Part shown: in pieces, positions 10,791 through 24,502 of the stretch
How positions within the stretch are numbered: position 1 is the stretch's first letter
Layout of the letters: the number at the start of each line of letters is the position of its first letter
Source: Abelmoschus esculentus
Lineage: Eukaryota > Streptophyta > Magnoliopsida > Malvales > Malvaceae
Assembly: GCA_035048815.1 (NCBI GenBank)
Contig: JAUCBN010000042.1
Coordinates: forward strand, 3,968,001 to 4,032,000
Direction: 5' to 3'
Length of the DNA: 64,000 nucleotides
The notes under the pieces: model-generated
The model's input: the letters and a program-made list of their open reading frames with translations, nothing else
Told to the model about the DNA's origin: nothing
Databases searched by the model: none
Made by a program: the position numbers and the translations under genes

Positions 10791-11033
10791 TCATGGCGAT
10801 CTCCAGTTTTGCAACCCAAAGTCATTGTGTTTCCTGGAAGGACCAGAAGCTGGAATAGGGAAACGCCTAGGCAAGAACCCCAAGAAGTGGCCTCTGTACT
10901 GGGATTCTGGTTTCACTTTGACAGCGTTGGTGGTTAACCTTGAGCCATGGCAATGGCAGACAAAGGAAGTGAAGATCAACAGGAACCAAAGGAGTAGAGC
11001 CACTCGCCTTCTACATAGAACCATCATGCACAT
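10791..11033 (-). CDS. IDL: IDA-like (IDL) signalling peptide precursor
   Basis: Single-exon gene of 80 residues from the ATG at 11033. The hydrophobic signal sequence (VALLLWFLLIFTSFVCHC) is followed by a variable spacer and a C-terminal active motif, RRFPIPASGPSRKHNDFG. This is the EPIP motif of the INFLORESCENCE DEFICIENT IN ABSCISSION family (consensus PIPxSxPSKRHN). These secreted peptides, after processing, are perceived by HAESA/HSL receptor kinases and control cell separation and defence. The Ala-Ser-Gly-Pro version and the extra C-terminal residues (LQNWRSP) fit the IDL6/IDL7-type branch better than IDA itself; the subgroup call is from memory of the family and less sure. Confidence 0.85.
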   Translation of the reverse strand: MCMMVLCRRRVALLLWFLLIFTSFVCHCHGSRLTTNAVKVKPESQYRGHFLGFLPRRFPIPASGPSRKHNDFGLQNWRSP

Positions 11034-11267
11034 CAAAGGGTAGGCTTGTGTGGTTGAGTTTTGGCTGTGATCATCTGTGGTATTGGATTGAACCAGACAG
11101 TACTGGGTTTATGTTCTAGAGGTTGAAGAAAGAAAAAGCTGGAAAAAGGTAGAAGATTTGAACAGATGAACACTGGGAGAGAAGAGGATTATATGAATAT
11201 AAAAAACAAATGTTAGCTCTTTGGCAAATGGGTGGATTTATGTTTATGGTAAGTCAATTTTTTTCTT

Positions 11268-11806
11268 GGGTAAATTACACTAAAGACCATTCAATTACTG
11301 ATGAGATGACAAAAGGGTCATTGAATTTCAAAAGGTCACAAACCGGTGTGTAACATTTAAATTGTTAATTATAATTAGGTTACTCCATTTATTCATTGTA
11401 ATAATCGAATCATTTTATTTATCGATTATAATGGGTAAAAATCATTTGTCTCTTTATAATACATTATCCATATCCCCTTTGAATTTTTTTAAAAATCCAA
11501 AATTTTAACCCTAACTCTTATTTTTTATATATATTATAAACTCTAGACTTTACCCCCTAAAAATATACCATACCCTTAATTCCCGAAACTCTAACCTTAA
11601 ACCCTAAACCCTCTAATTTAAACGGATACATAAAAAAGAGGTAGATGATTTTCACCCGATTATAATAACCAAATCATCCAATTGTATCCGAAAAGTTGAT
11701 GTATGTTAATTACTTAAGACGGAGTGACATGTTTGTAATTTTTTAAATTTATTGACTCATTTGTAGTATATCTAATAATTTATCGGTGTATAATGTAATT
11801 TACTCC
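11268..11806. mobile_element. Mutator-like non-autonomous element (family E)
   Basis: The left end GGGTAAATTACACTAAAG and the right end TATAATGTAATTTACTCC are inverted repeats. The flanks carry a 10-bp direct repeat TTTTTTTCTT (11258-11267 and 11807-11816), that is 9 bp plus one chance match. The same terminal sequence bounds the element at 22572-23684. Length 539 bp, no coding potential. The poly-T character of the duplication lowers its value as proof. Confidence 0.65.
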
Positions 11807-12040
11807 TTTTTTTCTTTTACTTGATTATGTGAGTTTCGGTCCCACCTCATCTTGATGGCCGACTGCAAGACACAAGGGGCATTGCTACTATTGTTTTAAA
11901 CCCCATCTTTGCAGGCTTTTGAATCGTAGTTTTCCTGCATCAAATATATACACATATACGTACAATAAAACCAATGTGTACGTATAGGGAAATGCCCTAA
12001 TTCAAGGGACAACACAGCTCAGTCAACGTGGCATAACAGT

Positions 12041-12546
12041 TATGGGTGTTTATTATCGGATATCGAATCTGGTTTTTTTGGATATTCAGATTTTTGGATC
12101 AATGATATAGTTATTCGTATATGATCCGAAAAAAATAAATATTAGCATATCGAATGTCTGATATGTGGATTGGATAGTTGTATATCCCATTATTTAAAAA
12201 TATAATTTGATTATACTGTTTTTTCAAGTTTGAAGGTTGTATTTATAAAAATTTTAGAATTTCGAATATAATAAACAATAAATTACTAAATATGATAAAA
12301 TTCATAATTATAAAAAATTTTAAAAATTAAAATTTTTAAATATAATAAATACTAAATTGTTAAATAAAACAAGAATAATATTAATAAAAATTTAAATTTT
12401 TTAATTTTAGATAATAAAAAAGTTAAAATATTATAATCCATATCTGATCTGAAAAATTTAAAATAAAATCAAATATTCAAATTTTTAAATCAAATCAATA
12501 AATAATCAAATAAAAACAATGAATCAAATATTTTTAAACACCCTTA
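12041..12546. mobile_element. hAT-like non-autonomous element
   Basis: Terminal inverted repeats TATGGGTGTTTA and TAAACACCCTTA bound a 506-bp AT-rich interior without coding potential. An exact 8-bp target duplication ATAACAGT lies at 12033-12040 and 12547-12554. Eight-bp duplications are typical of hAT elements. Confidence 0.75.
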
Positions 12547-15500
12547 ATAACAGTAAATAAACAAATATTTCATTTCAATTCTCCCTTTCGGCTTGAATTA
12601 AAATTTAAATTTTATAAATTTAAATTTTAAAAATAAATATATTTAAAAAATATTCAAAAAAGAGACATGATGTCAGACACTCGAGAGTCTGTCTGGATCT
12701 GCAGTCGTAGAATTTATTTTTACCCCTTACAAGCCCTTTTCACTGTACAGTCTCACATTACTATTTACGTGAAGTTCTGAAGAAAAAAAAAATCAAAATA
12801 AATTTGCAGCTTTATATCGTATGCTTTTCTATATGTCACGAGCATCCCATGCACAGGACAAAATAGTAATTTGAGTGGTGAACAAATATATATATATAGA
12901 ATTGGTGAAGAGGTGTAAATGCACATGAATAGAGATATAAATATCATTGATATTATTATTATTAAAATTTTGTTATAAAGTTTGATATCATTAATTACTT
13001 GACATCAATTTATTATAATTTTATGCATATATTTTATGCATATATTTTAATAAATGCTTATCTATTTAATTGATCGAGTGATTAAATATATTTTTTATTT
13101 TATTTTATATAATTTTATACATATATTTTAATAAATGATTAAAAAATATTAACAAATATCAATTTATAGTCGCTTTAAAAATATTAAAAAATAAAATATT
13201 AATAAAAAATATAAAATATAGTTTCTACATTTTTCTTAAATTTTAATTATACCTTCTAAAGTTAATATAAAAACAAAATGTTTAATACCAATTTAGCCCA
13301 TATACTTGAGTGACACTAACTTCAGCCATTTTACTATTTTTTTTATTACTTTGATCTCTATACTTCCATTCTATATACCATTTTAATCCTTTTTCATTAT
13401 CATTAAAAAAAACTAACGCGAGTTAATAAAATAATGCCACGTGTTAATAATTAAAGCTCTCAATATAACAAATAAATTATAACTCAAAGCTTGGTAGAGG
13501 CAAGAGATCTTGTTCGCCGGCACCAACATCGTATTATTACTTTTATCCATCGTACGGTATTTGGCATATTAGGCTTTTAGTGCACGTTTATATAACTTTT
13601 TTGATTCGGTTTACCCTACTTATATCGAACATATTGTATTGGATGATGTGATTTAGTGATTAATGATTAAGTTTGTGGGTATTTTTTTCCGTAGGGGTTG
13701 ACATTAGGACCTCTAATACTAACTGTAATGATTTTTTTTAACAAAACCCTTTTATTTAAAAAAAATATAAAGTTAACAAAGATATTTAAAAAATCTAAAA
13801 AAAAACTATCATTTTTTTAAATATCAAATTTAAATGAGGGTCGGGATTAAATAACAATATCAAAATTTTAAAAATTAGTTTAAAATTAATTTCATAATTT
13901 TATGGTTGTATAATATATGTTATTTACTCTTATACATTTCAGTATAAATAAATCATTCAAACCCGAACTCTTATTTTTTTTACCGGAAGCACTCAATGAT
14001 TTTTTTTATAGATATTTATGTACATTTTTTTCTTTGTTTCATTTTCTTTAGAAAATTCTAAAATCAAATTTGTGGGTCCTACATTGTACCTTGTTCTAAA
14101 GTAAACTATTGCCTTATAAAAACAATAACTGCAAGCATGAAAGTAACCATGCGTTATAATTCCTGTGAGACATCCTTTTGCCCTCTCATAATCATATCAA
14201 TCACATTGCATTGGGGCTCCTTTTTTCTTCTACATATGATTTTGAGGGGACTTGATATCGAATATCGATACGATTCGATCGGATATTTTGAATAGTTTAT
14301 GATAATTTGGTTAGGTTATATTCTTTATATTTTAATTTTTTTTCAAAATATTTTTTCAAATTTTAATATTTTTATCTCCATTATATGAAAATTAATTGAT
14401 GTGGATACAAGTAATGATGCAGCTGAGTCACAAAGGCCGAACTATTTCTTCAAGCCCATATCTCTGAATCAGGCCCAGCTCAAATAAAAAAAATATATAT
14501 ATATATATGAAATAGGATCAAGTTTCATAATATAATTTTTTAAAAGTTTAGTATATTTTTTTGGATTTTTGGATAAATCAGACTAATATTTTATTTATTT
14601 TTCTTAAGCGATAATCTTCTCATAACTAATTGTTAGTATAGTCATCTGTTTTAATCATTTAACTGAATTAATGTTTTGTTGACAATTTTACTTTAATTCC
14701 ATAACCATTTAAGTGAAACTAGTTTTCTATTATGAATTGTCGTTTAATATTTGATGAATATTATTTTACTTTATTATTTTTATTTTTATATTTATTTTTT
14801 ATTGCACTTATTCCACTTTATAATAAAGTTTGTCGTACCAGGTGGAACTCTGAGTGAATTATCAAGGCCAATAATGTTGGGTGACGCTCGACCGATCCCA
14901 CATCGTGTCAACCTTTCGGTGCTCTTCCAATGATGTCATAGGCACACAGTTTCTCTCGATTTATTCGAATTTTAGTACTATAAATAAAACAATTAAATTA
15001 AATTATAATTATATAATATTGATTTATATTAATTAATAATAAATAAAAAATTAATAATCAAACAAATTTTGACTTTTAGATTTATTTTTTATAAATAAAG
15101 AACCGAAAGATAATATTTTTTTTTCATGAAATACTATCAACACTCCAACAAAGGAAATAAATCTTTATTGATCTTTATTTTTCCACGTTGGATAATATGC
15201 TTGACATTATAATTAATTTATTACAATAAATTGTCTTATGCTATAAATAATATAATAATTTTTTTATATTGCGTTCTTCTTCTTTATAAATATGAAAAAA
15301 CACGTGCTCATAATTATGGTACAATAAAATTTCTTTAGATGTATTTTAAAATAAATCCGTCAAATAAATTATTTTAAAATCAGTTATTAATTAATTAATT
15401 AAACTTAAATAAATACAACAAATTTATATAATATATGAGAAACTGAAAAATGTGCTCTAAATTCTTTAACAGAAAATAATTAAACAATTTTCAGTTATTT

Positions 15501-15762
15501 AAAAAGTTTATACGAAGCACTCTAATTAAAAATAATAATTAAAAATCGATTAATCTACAATCAAATATGCTTTAATAATTTGTACGTCTTTGAATATATC
15601 TTCAAATAATATTATAAATACATTTTTTCCTCATCATCAGTTCCATTGATCAATCAATTTTGGAAAACCAGACCAGTTTATTGACGCTATCCGGTCGGAA
15701 GGCTACTGCTTGATTTATTAGAATACGATTCTTAGAAGCTATTATAATCAATTGCGTCTGTC
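12547..15762. other. Long AT-rich gene-free stretch
   Basis: I see no gene I can support in these 3.2 kb. It includes an (AT)n microsatellite near 14492-14506, and a less AT-rich patch at about 14830-14940 with a 30-residue open stretch of no recognisable family. Confidence 0.45.
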
Positions 15763-15991
15763 CAATGACGGATACATATGCAATTGAGAGTGGGTTTGTG
15801 CCAACCATAAAATTTTAAAAATTCATATATTTAGTTTTATTTTTTGATTTTTTTATGAATTAATCCTTAAAATTTTTAAAATTATATGATTGTGCCCACT
15901 CTAAAATTTGAAGATTTTTATAACTTGTACTTATCTTAAAAAATATTTTGATTTGTTCCCACCTTCACATATATTTTTGGATCCGTCACTG
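15763..15991. mobile_element. hAT MITE with near-perfect target duplication
   Basis: The left tip CAATGACGGATACA and the right tip TGGATCCGTCACTG form terminal inverted repeats of the CAGTGACGGAT type. The flanks CGTCTGTC (15755-15762) and CGTCTGTT (15992-15999) are an 8-bp duplication with one change. Length 229 bp. Confidence 0.8.
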
Positions 15992-17151
15992 CGTCTGTTC
16001 AGAATCTTACTAGTTCTATTGCACTGGTTTAGAACCTCACTAGTTCTACAGAAGTAATAGTAATAGTAATAGTAATAGTAATAGTAATAGAAATAATCAA
16101 TAAGATTTTATAATCAATTGTCACATTTAGGAAATAATTATAACGTTTTAACAATTATAACTCATCTTTATTAAGAGTATTTTTAAAATTTGCAATAAAT
16201 TATAGGATTAACATTATCTAATGAATATAGTTTTATCAAAATTTTGAATTTTTTTTAAAGGACCCTTGTGCGGTCGCTCTTATTGCGCATGTCCAAAACT
16301 CCCACTATTTATATACCAAATAAATAATGAGAATATGACACATAAGCTTTAAATCATAAATTTTAGATCTTTAACTTTAAAACTCTAAACTCATAACTTT
16401 AAATCATCAACCCTAAACTAAAACTCTATAATTCAATAATTTTTTTAATTTCTACTGTATTTTGAATATATATCTAATAAATAAGGAGAATATGTTCACC
16501 AACAATTATAGTTAGTTTAAAATTATATCATAAATCTTTAATCTTTTAAAAAAGTAATCTAATGAAGTTTTTAATTTTTGACATCTAATTAATTTATGTA
16601 TTTTAAAATTTCATCAATTCACTCATTTAACCAATATTAATTATTGAAAATAATTAATTTTTAAATAATTTGAGATAATCCATCATATTATAATGTTGTC
16701 ATTTGATATTTATAAAATTAATTTTTAAAAATTTAAAAATTATTTTTTAAAAAAATTATAAATATCAACCGTAATTTATTATGCGATATTAATATTTTAA
16801 AAATTATAAAAATTAATAATTAAAACTAATTAAAAAATTTAACCGATCAAATTTATTAATTAGAAAATTTAATCAAATAAAAATTAAACTTTTTTTTTTC
16901 AAAAGTGGAAGGTTTAAACACTCTTTCATAAAATAATTACCGTCAAATATTTTTTTGTTTGGATTCTATACCGTTAGATATTTTTTTTGGATTCTATACT
17001 GTTGAAAATCTAATAATCAATGCACGTGATATTTTAAAGTATTTTAATATTTTTAATTATTCATTTCCTTTTTATATTATTTTTATTTATTTTTTAATTA
17101 ATCATGTGATAAAGTTTGTATATAGAAGGTAAGGAATAATTTGAACACAAT
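15992..17151. other. AT-rich spacer with a trinucleotide microsatellite
   Basis: Contains an (AGTAAT)n run at about 16052-16091. The rest is AT-rich, with scattered CTAAACCCTAAA-like words, and no gene is seen. Confidence 0.45.
16052..16091. repeat. Microsatellite (AGTAAT)n
   Basis: About six uninterrupted copies of AGTAAT, directly visible. Confidence 0.9.
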
Positions 17152-17675
17152 AACTCATTGATAAAGTTTTAAATGTTTAACCACTAGTGAGATCGAATAT
17201 ATTTTAACGAGTTATTCACAAGTTATAGAGCAAAAGAGTATAACTCGGGTTCTTGATGAGCTGAATCGTGCTACATGATAATCAATTTGAAAAGCTCAAG
17301 AGTTACTCGAATGTATAAATATAATTTTTCATTTTTTAAATTTTAAATCTAAATTTTTAAACTTAAACCCCTAAAATCTAAACCTTAAACATAAGTCTTA
17401 AACTCTAAATTAGCACACTAAACCCTAAAATTAACAAGCTTAAGTTTACACAACTTGTGTATCAAAGTTTTTCTTCGTAAAGCTTTAAATGAGACGTGAC
17501 GGGTAAGAGTTACTTGAGTCTAACATGGTCCAAGATCGATCAACACATGACTTGATTAAGCTCGAATAAAGCTCAAACTCGACTCGAGTTCTTAACGAGC
17601 CGAGCCAAACTCAGATTTTTCAGGCTTGTTTAAATTACTCAAACTCAAACTCGACTAGGCTCGTTTACACCCCTA
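17152..17675 (-). mobile_element. hAT-like non-autonomous element, family B, copy 1
   Basis: In reverse orientation the element begins TAGGGGTGTAAACGAGCC and runs through the same GAGCTCGA-rich sequence as the copy at 42110-42631. The flanks AACACAAT and GACACAAT are 8-bp duplications with one change. About 524 bp, no coding potential. Confidence 0.65.
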
Positions 17676-20600
17676 GACACAATAAATCATAAATTCTAAA
17701 TCGTAAAATTTAAATCTTTAACTTTAAAACTCTAAATCTTTAACCCTAAACTAAAACTCTAAAATTAAATATTTATGATTTTTTATTTTTTATTTTTACT
17801 GTATATAGAATATATATATCCAATAAATAATGAGAATATGTTCACCAACAATGAGAGTTATTTTTAGAGGAAACCACGTCACTAAACTATTATATATATT
17901 TTTAAAAAGATTATCATAAATTCTAATTTTCTGAAAAAATATCTAATTAAGTTTTTAATTTTTAACATCCAATTAAATTCTTATACTTCAAAAATTTATC
18001 AATTCACTTCTTTAATAATATTATTATTAAATTTAATTAATTTTTAAATCTATTGGTGTAATGTATCATCTATCATATCATAGTATTATCATTTGATATT
18101 TAAAAAATTAATTCTAAAATTTTTAAAATAAAAAAATATTTTTTTAAAAAATTATAAATGCAAACTATAATTTATATTTAACGTATATAAGTTATAAATA
18201 ACGCAAAATAAAATATAAAAAGTAAGATAATAACTCGAACACAATATAAATATTAGTGATGGTTCTTGTGCTGCCCCTTCATGTTGCTGTATGCGGATTT
18301 AATTCCCAGCTGTAGCAAGATATGATTTTAATTTTTCTTTGGTTTTCTTCGATCAATATGGTACGTATACGTGTCACCGTATAATTGGTTTAATAAAATT
18401 TAAAAAATATTAAAAGTATTTAAAAAAATATCACATTGATATTACCGTTAGATTTTAATGGCGGAAAACTAAAACAATACCTGATGAGGGACAAATTTGA
18501 CAAAAAATATTAACTTGAAGATTAAAATAAGAAAATAGTATTAGTTGGATGGCTACTAATATAGTTTTTCCTTACTTTTAAATGTTATAAGAGTAGCGCG
18601 AGGGTAACGGTAGCGTATTTTTCTTTCCGCTTCTCTCAGTTGTAAGCTCTGGCTTTCCAAGAAATTATTAAGCGGTCTCGCTCACTGTTCTCTTCCGCGG
18701 CTTCCTTCCGTACATGTAAAATTTTAGGGTTTCACTTTTATTTTTCAAATTTCAGTTCTTTTTTGCGAAAGATAATCATCGATTAAAGGTCTTTATTTTT
18801 CAACTTTTCATTCTCCACTTTGACTTCTTCTAGCTCTTCATAAACTTTCTCCTTTCCCATTTTCCCCAGAAAATATAGTTAAAAAGTCACACCTGTTTGT
18901 AACCGAAGTGCAAATCTTTTAGAAATGAAATTGTTCATAAAATATTTAAATAACCATATAAAGAGTATAATCCATAAGAATACCTTAGTTTTTCAAACTG
19001 AATTTCAATATCTTTTACGAAAGAAAAATCCAGACCTAATTTCAATTGCTTTTCTATGAATTTCCGGGAAAACAATCGCAAGGCAGAAAATAATAAAAAC
19101 AAACAAACAAATGAAAATTGGGGGAAAATCAAATGAATTGAAACTTCACAATTCAACAGATTTGTAATGACCCACAATAAGTAATTGAATATTTTTCTTA
19201 AAATTCAGAAGAAATGTTAATACGGAGTACTTATCAGCTTTCTCTTAGATCTTGAACTTTTCTTTTTCCTTTAGCTTCTAGGAATTTCTCAGTAAACAAA
19301 CAGGCCAGTCTACGAGAATTTTTATGAAAGCCTTTCATTTGTTTCTCTTCTATGAAAGTTTTATTTTTCCGGAATGTATCCTAATTTTTGGCCTAATTCT
19401 TCTTCTGATGATCGATTAAAGTTATTTCTTTATATTTAACTTAATTCAAGCCATTTGAAAAGTTTTCAAGAATTTAAGTGTTTATAATAAGTGTATTGAA
19501 TGATAACTTGTTAATCTCAGCTTGAAAAGTTTATAGGTGGAGATAAATTTAAGGTGATTCTAAATTTTGTTGAGGTTTGAGTTAGAGATTTTTTTTAAAG
19601 AAAAGATGGTGAAAAGAAAAGTTTTAAAATTTGAGAGGCAAATTAAATATAAATTAATAGTTTATGGATTACCTAGGTAATTTATCCTTTATTTATTGTA
19701 TCAGATCTATTTCTTATTAAAATTTAACGGCAACAAACATTTTACTGACCAAAAGTTTACAGATCAAAAACGTAAAGTGACTTTATTGATTGTTTTTTAA
19801 AATTAATGACCAAATTTGTACCAGAAAAAAAAACAAAATTGATTATTATAATAGTTAACCCTATTTTTTTATTTAAAAGCTGGTTTGAATAAAATATATA
19901 ATTAAATTAATAATCAAGTCAAATTAGTTTTAAATTACTATCTCTATTAAAAATTTTAAAATTATTATACTTATTCTAACCAAATTTAATATAAATCATC
20001 ATAAAACAGGCATAATAACAAATCTTTCCATTTACACAACTTCTCAATCAAATTGGTCATATGCACAGAGTGAAAATAATCACTAATATTATTATCGAAA
20101 AATGGCTTAAAATATAAATAAAGGTGTTAGTAACAAAATGAAAAATATAAATTATTTTAATTAATTTGGTGGAATTTCAGAATTAATCAAATTTTGTTAT
20201 AATATTTTATGTAAATTACACAATAGGTTACTAAATGATGCTAACATTATTTTTAGTTAATAAATTTTTATTTTATGTTAATATAATAAAAAAAATAAAT
20301 GATCATTTTATAATATATTAAAAAATTTAATTATTATTTTATAATTTTAAAATATATCAAGAAAAAATATATGAATATGAAAGTAATTTTTGAAGTATAG
20401 TTTATTTAATTTATATGTTCATCTTTCAATGTGTTATTTAATAAGCTTAGAAGTTGAATCTTAATGTTTGATATCAATTTTTTTTTTATCTTTAAATTGA
20501 ATTATAAAAAATTAAATTATTTGTGAAAACCTTATAATATTAATAGGTCTAAGCTATTAAAGAAATGAGAAAGACTTGTGCCTTCAAATTTTTTTGTTAT

Positions 20601-20880
20601 ATAATAATTTTAATCCTTGATAATTTGAATATTTATCAAAATAAATCTCATCTAAAATTTAAATTGCATGTTAGAACGTCGAAAAACTAATAACTCTTTG
20701 TAAACTAGCACAATCAAGCTAAGAACAAGAAATTATTATATGATCAAACTTAGAAGATGAAATAATTAAAAAAATCATAAATTTTAAATATGTATCATAA
20801 AATAAACATAAACTATATAAGATTTATTATATTATACCCTAAATTCGAAGAAGAGACATTATTTTTTTCTTGTTCACTTT
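17676..20880. other. Long AT-rich stretch with an orphan UTR-like patch
   Basis: No gene supported. At about 18590-18720 there is a pyrimidine-rich, less AT-rich patch (TCTTCCGCGGCTTCCTTCCG) resembling a plant 5' UTR, but no coding exon follows on either strand. Confidence 0.4.
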
Positions 20881-22260
20881 TTAGTAACGATTTTCTTTAA
20901 TGTCGTCGGCAATGGCCATTGCATCTATAGACAAACCAAAGAGACCCCTCCTTAATAATCCACAACAATACAAGTTCTTTTCTCCTTTCCGATGGTACGG
21001 GAAATTGTTTTTAGGCATCCATTTTCATTCAAAACATATTCATAGTCCTGTACGAAAATAAAAATTTAGTTTTTACGACTTAAACAAAAATCGATAAAAA
21101 AATTATCATAAATAAATTAATTAAAATATTAATATTTTCGTTAACTTACATAGTTCAACCCTCAAATGAAAGCCAAGTGAAGTTTGGAAATGTTCCTACC
21201 TTGAGCCAGTTATTAGCGACGCTTTTATAGCCCGTCGCAAAAAATATTGCATCAAATTCTCTCTCGGCACTGTCCCTGAACAGAACCTTCTTCCTGTCGA
21301 TTCCTGAAATCGCTGGAACGGCCTGCATTTTATTAAAGAGCATAACAATGTCACTACCAAAGCATTGTAAGTGTTAAATTTTAACATCAAAGTATTTCTC
21401 GTGACCAAAATGAAAACTTTCTAAAAGTTCAGTGACTATCCGTGGTTTTATCCTAAATTTAACTATATGTTTTTAACCCATTTTTTCACTGTGTAATGGG
21501 AAATTTACTGTAATGAACCTTTATCTCTTTAGATTTGATTTTCGCAATCTGTCCCAACATCAATCACAGGAGCTCTCCCGACTGTTGCTTTAAGAGAGAA
21601 AGGACCTTGCTTTGGCGGACGGATTCCATACTTGGACAGATCTCCAAACACAATCTTCGACAACTTTACAACTATGAAATCGACGACACGAATCGGAACA
21701 TACTTGGAGAAGATCATCCCTAGTTGCACGATCTCTTTGGTCACCACGTGAAACTGAAAGAGAAAAAAAAAACAGTAACAAAATATATGTAAGAAATCGA
21801 AGTTGCATGTTCCATGCAAGACGGGGAGAAGAGAATAGATTCTTACAGGGCCTCTTATGACAATCGATGTCCGAACCCCAAAATTCGAGAGATCATAAGC
21901 TATTTCCATGCCCGAATTACCACATCCGACGACCAAAACATCCTTGTTTTCATACCTTGCACCCGATTTGTATTCGTTGGAGTGGAAGATTTCACCTTCG
22001 AAAGTATCCAACCCGGGCAGGTCCGGGATGTACTTGGCACTGTTTTCACCCGAAGCTATCACCAAGAACTCAGATACATAAACCACGACATCCCGGTCTC
22101 CGTGTTCCTCGCCTCGATCTGCCATTTCCGTCAACTTTGTCGTAAAAGGCCGGTTCGACTGACCGATGATACCGAGGCCGAATGTCGAATGTTTAGGCAT
22201 AGTCATCCAAATAGTCTAGGAACATGGCTTTTGGTATGTAAGTAGGGCTATTTGGTGAGT
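20881..22260 (-). pseudogene. YUCCA-type flavin monooxygenase pseudogene
   Basis: Four exon remnants (about 21848-22254, 21541-21750, 21202-21330, 20881-21047) spell a YUCCA10/11-like auxin-biosynthesis enzyme, which converts indole-3-pyruvate to IAA. Recognisable blocks are PKAMFLDYLDDY, VASGEN-type (IASGENSAKYIPDLPG), the NADPH motif VVGCGNSGMEIAYDLS, the FATGYKS motif, and the C-terminal RRGLFGLSIDA. It is broken four ways: an in-frame TAA at 22193-22195, a frameshift near 22135, an extra base near 21550 before the exon-2 donor, and a frameshift near 21018 in the last exon. The N-terminal FAD motif (GAGPSG region, about 70 residues) is absent; homology stops at about 22260 in AT-rich DNA. 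The splice sites are still readable, so this is a decayed gene and not a processed copy. Confidence 0.88.
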
Positions 22261-22571
22261 AAAACATTTACTGTCTAAATATTAATGACTAAAAATATTT
22301 AATATCTAATTTTTAATGATAAAAATATTTAATATTTATATTTTAATAAATAAATTAAATATTTTAAAATTATTATTCTTTAAATTTTAAAGATCATAAA
22401 AATAATCTTACAAAGAACCTATAATCGTTCTAAACTTTGAAATAAGGGGGAAAAGTAAATAGAAATTTAAATATTTTTCATACATTTATTTCCATGATTG
22501 AATATGACTAACCGATTTTAAACAAATCTTTTATCAGTCCGTATATGATTATTTCAATCTATTTAAATAAA

Positions 22572-23684
22572 GGGTAAATTACATGGATAATCACCATATT
22601 ATAAGGTTGGTATCTATCTGACCACAATGCTTTAAAAAGAATCAAATACACCGGTAAACTATTAATTTGATATCAAAATAGCCGTCTTCCGTTAAAGGAG
22701 TAACGGACTGATGACGTGGCCATTAAATATAAAATAAAATAATTACACATTTAATCCCTGTTATTCATAGATTTTTATAATTTAATTATAATTTTATTAT
22801 AAAAAAATAATATATCTACAACAAATATATACTTACTATACTTTTTATATTTATTCTTTCCGCTTCATTTTTAATTTAATTAAGATACTAAATAAATTAT
22901 TTTATATAATAAATTATAATAAAAACTATTTAATAAACTTTACTCTTAAACTCTAATCTCTAAATTAAAATGATAATTAAATTATTATATAATAAATTGA
23001 ATTTTTTAAATAAATAAAATTTTATTTAAAAACCATAATCTCTAAACTTTAAACCCTAAATTTATTTAAAAATTTTAAATCATAATTAAAATTCAAGGTT
23101 TATTATTTAAAAAATCCTAAATCCTAAATTCTAAATCTAAATCTTAAACTTTAAATCTAAACTTTAAACCCTAAACCTTAAATACTAGATCATACATTTT
23201 AAATAAATTTTTATTATAATCTTAAATTTTAAATCACTTTTTGGGTTTATTAAATAATTTTTTATAAAATTTATTATATAAAATAATTTATTTAATATTT
23301 TAATTAAATTAAAAATAAAATGTATGATTATGTGCGAAAAGGAAAGAATAAATATAGAAACTATAATAAATATATATATGTTGTAGGGATTTCTAACATA
23401 AATGCAATTTGGCCCAGTGGGTTTACTAGTTGAGTGACAAGGGTTTAATTCCCCACAGCAGCAAATTATGACTAAATTATAAAAATCTATAAATAACAAA
23501 GACTAAATGTTTTATTATTTTATTTTATATTTAACTGCCATGTCATTAGTCCGTTACTCCTTTAACGGCAGATGACTATTTTGATACCAATTAATAGTTT
23601 ATCGGTGTATTTAATTCTTTTTAAAACATTATGATCAGATCAATACCAACCCCATAATATAGTAACTATCCATGTAATTTACCC
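22572..23684. mobile_element. Mutator-like long-TIR element (family E)
   Basis: The left arm (from GGGTAAATTACATGGATA) and the right arm (to TCCATGTAATTTACCC) are inverted repeats readable for about 170 bp, including the words CCGTTAAAGGAGTAACGGAC and its complement. An exact 9-bp target duplication TTAAATAAA flanks it (22563-22571 and 23685-23693). Length 1,113 bp. The interior holds many degenerate CTAAACCCTAAA-type words and no gene. Confidence 0.85.
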
Positions 23685-23693
23685 TTAAATAAA

Positions 23694-24502
23694 TTTCATA
23701 TAAATTATTTACCTTTTTAGTATAATTATTTACTTTAAATCTAATAACTTCATTAATTGACAAATGATTGCACGTTCCAACCCGCGGCATCCGCCAATGG
23801 CATCTCTAGGTCTTATTTATTCCTAAACAGTGGCTATATTATTTTTTTTACTTAAAAAATAGTTCATATTATCGAGAGGGATTGATCCAAGTGATAAACA
23901 ACTTAATTTTGTTTAAGTAAGTTTCGGATTTAAGATATTATATATATAGAAAATTCTTAACGAAAGACTCACTCACAAAGCTAAGTTGTGACGCGGGTTG
24001 GTTTAAATTAATTAAAGTTAGACTCTAAAATTAAAAATAATAAAAAATAGTCAATATTAAATTAAAATATTTAAGTTTAATAATAAATTTCATATAAATA
24101 TTTACATGTTTTTATTTAATTTGGTTGGATTTTATGTCCGAAAAAATCGGATATATTTATTTAAAGGAAAGAAATAGAAATAAAAGGACAAAGAGAACTA
24201 CTCGATTCAAGTGGCTTGATTACCATTTCGGCATTTCCTATTTTGCCGTTACAGTGGCAGCTTCGTAATTTCATATGACTTCAACTGATAGCAACTGGCC
24301 AGCGGCCATTGATGATGATGAAGAAGAAGAACGAATGAGATAAAATAAAATAAAAATTCTCACTTTTCAAACCAACAGATCTCACTTTTCAATTTACTCA
24401 TATAATAAAAACAAATCAAACCAGCGGCCATTGTTGGGTTTTCTTTTATTACTCATTCGTTTTCTAGGAAAGCAATTGGTACCCATTTGAGAAGAAGCTG
24501 AA
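23694..24502. other. Upstream region of the NAT transporter gene
   Basis: AT-rich; the last 300 bp before the ATG are less so and should include promoter and 5' UTR. No single element stands out. Confidence 0.45.

Noticed and set aside
11560..11620. CTAAACCCTAAACCCTCTAA, telomere-like
   Set aside because: Too short and degenerate for an interstitial telomere; similar words are common in AT-rich DNA here.
23400..23470. Possible tRNA-like segment with GGTTTAATTCC
   Set aside because: No acceptor-stem pairing or complete cloverleaf could be drawn.
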